Source: Himantopus leucocephalus (Eukaryota > Chordata > Aves > Charadriiformes > Recurvirostridae). From it: a stretch of DNA of 64,000 nt. Positions 61,181 to 64,000 of this stretch are shown here, one piece after another. Each line of letters opens with the position of its first letter. Positions within the stretch are counted from its first letter, which is position 1. Made by a program: the position numbers and the translations under genes. The notes under the pieces were generated by a model. The model was not told the DNA's origin. It ran no database searches and worked only from the letters and a program-made list of their open reading frames with translations. The DNA lies in the NCBI GenBank assembly GCA_003993805.1, contig RSEF01000020.1:5043740-5107739 (forward strand). The letters run 5' to 3'.

Positions 61181-64000
61181 ATTTAAATGCTAACAAACTG
61201 AAAAGTAACATAACAGAGATCCTTAAGAATTTTCAATGGTTGTGAAACAGTCTGTGGGAGACCAGATTTGTACTTCCTCGCTGCTGCTTTGTTGGCGCCT
61301 TCTGGATGGGTGAGAGTTTTTTTGAAGGAGAGCAGGGCCGCTTCTGACATAGGGCTCTGTGTACCTTAGCACTGCTGTTAGAGCCACTGTGCTAAACAGA
61401 CTTCATGAAGTTAGGAAGCTTGAAGGTAAACGCTTGTGCTCTATTGTCAGGGCAAAACTGTCTTTTAAGTTCCCTGGGAGCAAGTCGTCACCAGTGCGTT
61501 TAAATGTCAAATGTTTGGCAAGGGATCCAAAATACAAAAGGTAGCTAATGGTATTTAGATGCAGATTGATATCTCCACTGAAAATTTCCTTTCCCTTTTT
61601 TGTGATACGTGGAGATGCGAATCCTGAAGAATGTAATTTGTTCCTTCCAACACAAGCCTTGAGTCACTCCCTGCCTTCTCTTCCAGACTGCAGTGCTTGG
61701 TGATGAGCCTGCATTGTAAGTGCTGCCCACAGCCTCAGAACAATACCCGGGGTAGTTCTAAGTCTGAAACCACTTAGCTTTTTTATTTCAGAAGTATTTA
61801 ACGTCAGCGCCCAATCTCTGCAAAATTTCTTAATTTTGTTTTCACGTTGATTTTCAGTATGTTCACAGCTATCTGTTGCAGGGCTTGTAGAATGTAAGTG
61901 TAGCTTTACTATAGGAATCTTCAGATTGTTACAAGTGTGGGTACTCTGAAGTAAATGCATCATTTCTGACACCTTTCAGAAATGCGGACTCAGAAATGTA
62001 AATAAATGTGTTGTTGATAAGCCGCTCTTAAATATCATGTGCTACCTAAGTTGTTCGCATGTATTTTCCCAGCAGTAGCCTCAGAAGGGCTTTACTTAAA
62101 GACCTTGAGGTCTGTTGTGTTAATTGTTCTGACACATTCAGCATTCAGGTTAAAACTTAATGGGTGTCTTGTGGGAGTGGGGAGTTGAATGCATTTCTGT
62201 TAGCTGCGGCCAACTTTTGTTTTTGTTAAAACTCAGCAGAATTAATGAAATGTGCTGGAAGATGTGTTTCAGGGGTTAATGGCCTGTGTGCTTCCTACTT
62301 CTAGCAGATTTTCTTAAGATGTTTTTTCTTTTACTACAGTGATAAATGATATCTGTTATTAACATACTATCAGGGCTACTTTGTTTACTTGGTAAAATAT
62401 GAAAAATTTTTAACCAGGGGACCAATGTAAAAGTGGCTTTTTACACGGCTTCATCTGAATTAGGCACACAGTTCATAAACATGATCCAACACAAATTTAG
62501 ATTTAATTTCATTTACAACTGTGACTTCAGATACTTGTTGGATAGTTCATTGAATTCCAACCTCCTGAGTTGCACCGTCAGCAGAAACTGCAATAATATG
62601 TAATTATGGGAAGTACTTAACATCTCATTGACTCAAATTCCTCTGTTAATGATTTCACTGGATTCCTGTTAAAGTAATACCTGCTGAAATAGCACATGCC
62701 ACTGCCCTATTAGAGAGAGACTCTGGGTCAGATTCTTACCCGTGTTGTAAATTGCTGTACTTCTGCTAAAATCTGAACAATGTATCTGCTTTTTTGTTAC
62801 TGGACTGCAGGGATGGGCTTTAATGATAGAATGACTATTTAAGAAAAGGATAATTAACATAAGAAATCAGTGCAGATTTTTTTTCTGTGGCTTTTCAAGA
62901 TGGGATAGTTGCTATTTCAAGTCTGCTTGAGCTGGTTGTGCTAATGTGATTTCTCATATCCTTGTAAGACATGCAGTCATTCAGACATACTTATTGGCTT
63001 ATTAAATTGAATTGCCTTTGTGGCTGCTAGTTTTATAGAAACTGTCCCAACTTTTATAGAAAACCGCACACTCTGAAACATGGGAGCAGAATACTATTTA
63101 GCATTATGTATTCCGCTCCTGACTGCAGTTTTGAAGGACTGCGTCTTAGGTTTCCAGGTCTGAGAGAGGATATTCGTTGTAGAAATAGGTGTTTGTCACC
63201 TTGCTTTTCTGGGGCTGTTTCACTTGACTGAGACAGCAGTGTATGACAAATATGCCCGGCCGTACCTTCTCCCTGCATGACTATCTGTTCTGAGCTGTTT
63301 AGCACCATCAGCGTTTAAATATGTATCATCATTAGATTTCAAAACACTTCCTCCCGTTAAGAGAACAGGAGAAGGGTATGGACTTGCTGCTGTTTCAGCA
63401 GTGAGTTTGCTACTGATCTGCTCTTCTGGAAGAACAGCTAGAAAATCAGTTTAAAGCCCAGTTCTCAGCTACAGTAGGATTATTCCTTTTAAACAATATT
63501 CCCAGTTACGCCTGTCCTTACTCTGCTATTAACTGCTCTCAGGAGCTCCCACTGCCTGTGCCGCTGGTGGCTTCCACTGCCTGTCACTGGTTGAACGTTG
63601 GAATTAATACAGTGTTGAAGTGCTGTTCTGGGCAGAGCAGAGAGCGCCTTTTCTGCTTCAGGCTCCTGCTATTTAGTAGTTCAGCTAAACAAGTTGTAGT
63701 AGTGGTTTCCCAGTGTGTATGAGACTACAGTATTTTTAGCACAGCATTTGTTCAAAATGTCCTGGCTGACATAAATATTAAATAGTTCCAGTGGATTTAA
63801 TCAGATTTATAGTTAGAAATGTTTTCATCTTGAATGCTTGCTTTTTAAACTAACAATCATAAGAGTGAACTGCAGTAATACCTTCTGGTGTCACAGTGAG
63901 AGTTAGGACATTTGGAAAGTGACATGAAAAGAAAGAGTGAACTTAATTTTGTATTTTTGTCACCTGCAAGGTATAAAGAGCTGTAGAAAGTTGCTCTTGG

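Larger units (their letters stand above)
57276..64000 (+). other. TOP1: TOP1 intron 2 (partial, runs off the window)
   Basis: The intron starts with GTGAGT. Its first 300 bp are still GC-rich, with minus-strand G-quadruplex potential at 57403-57441. It then becomes AT-rich, CpG-poor sequence with a poly-A run (57955-57971), a TA-rich tract (58070-58160) and no recognisable exon. Open frames inside it are short and lack coding character. No large interspersed repeat is recognisable. Confidence 0.85.

Noticed and set aside
1..64000. Scattered MAF half-sites (GTCAGCA)
   Set aside because: About as many were seen as expected by chance for a 7-mer on both strands, and no full palindromic MARE was noticed.
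1..64000. CRISPR array, operons, phage or insertion sequences
   Set aside because: The intron-bearing gene, CR1 element and CpG island show this is vertebrate nuclear DNA; no spaced direct-repeat array exists.
1..64000. tRNA, rRNA or snRNA genes
   Set aside because: No A/B-box tRNA fold or conserved RNA gene core was recognised by eye; a covariance-model scan would be decisive.

Overview
The window looks like avian nuclear DNA: few interspersed repeats, one clear 5'-truncated CR1 LINE (the dominant retrotransposon of birds), almost no microsatellites, and one GC-rich CpG-island promoter. Reptile DNA cannot be excluded from sequence alone. The only gene I can name is TOP1 (DNA topoisomerase I), whose first two coding exons lie on the + strand at 56660-56692 and 57251-57275. 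Together they encode MSGDQLHNDSQ + IEADFRAN plus one base of the next codon. This matches the start of vertebrate TOP1, including the tiny 25-bp second exon. No exon 3 is visible, so intron 2 runs off the right edge.

Layout: 1-55.7 kb is intergenic. In vertebrates the gene upstream of TOP1 is MAFB, so this is probably the TOP1-proximal part of the MAFB-TOP1 gene desert (synteny from known biology, not visible here). It holds AT-rich blocks dense in homeodomain- and forkhead-type motifs that resemble regulatory elements, a decayed 19-bp tandem repeat (about 35.7-35.9 kb), several G-quadruplex-type tracts, homopolymers and the minus-strand CR1 (50.93-51.64 kb). From 55.8 to about 57.5 kb there is a CpG island with the TOP1 promoter, interrupted by a 100-N gap in intron 1. 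From 57.3 kb to the end is TOP1 intron 2.

Two observations stand out. First, the 340 bp upstream of the TOP1 core promoter carry five degenerate copies of a roughly 34-bp composite module (GC box, octamer ATGCAAAT, CCGGC), all in the same orientation. Second, a minus-strand open frame at 55104-55669, just upstream of the island, has a good splice-acceptor-like start and about 60 residues that read like real protein. It could be an unannotated divergent gene's exon, but I cannot identify a family.

Assembly quality matters here. At four places a single N separates two near-identical copies of 35-222 bp, the signature of overlapping contig ends or haplotypes joined without collapsing. These should not be read as biological duplications.
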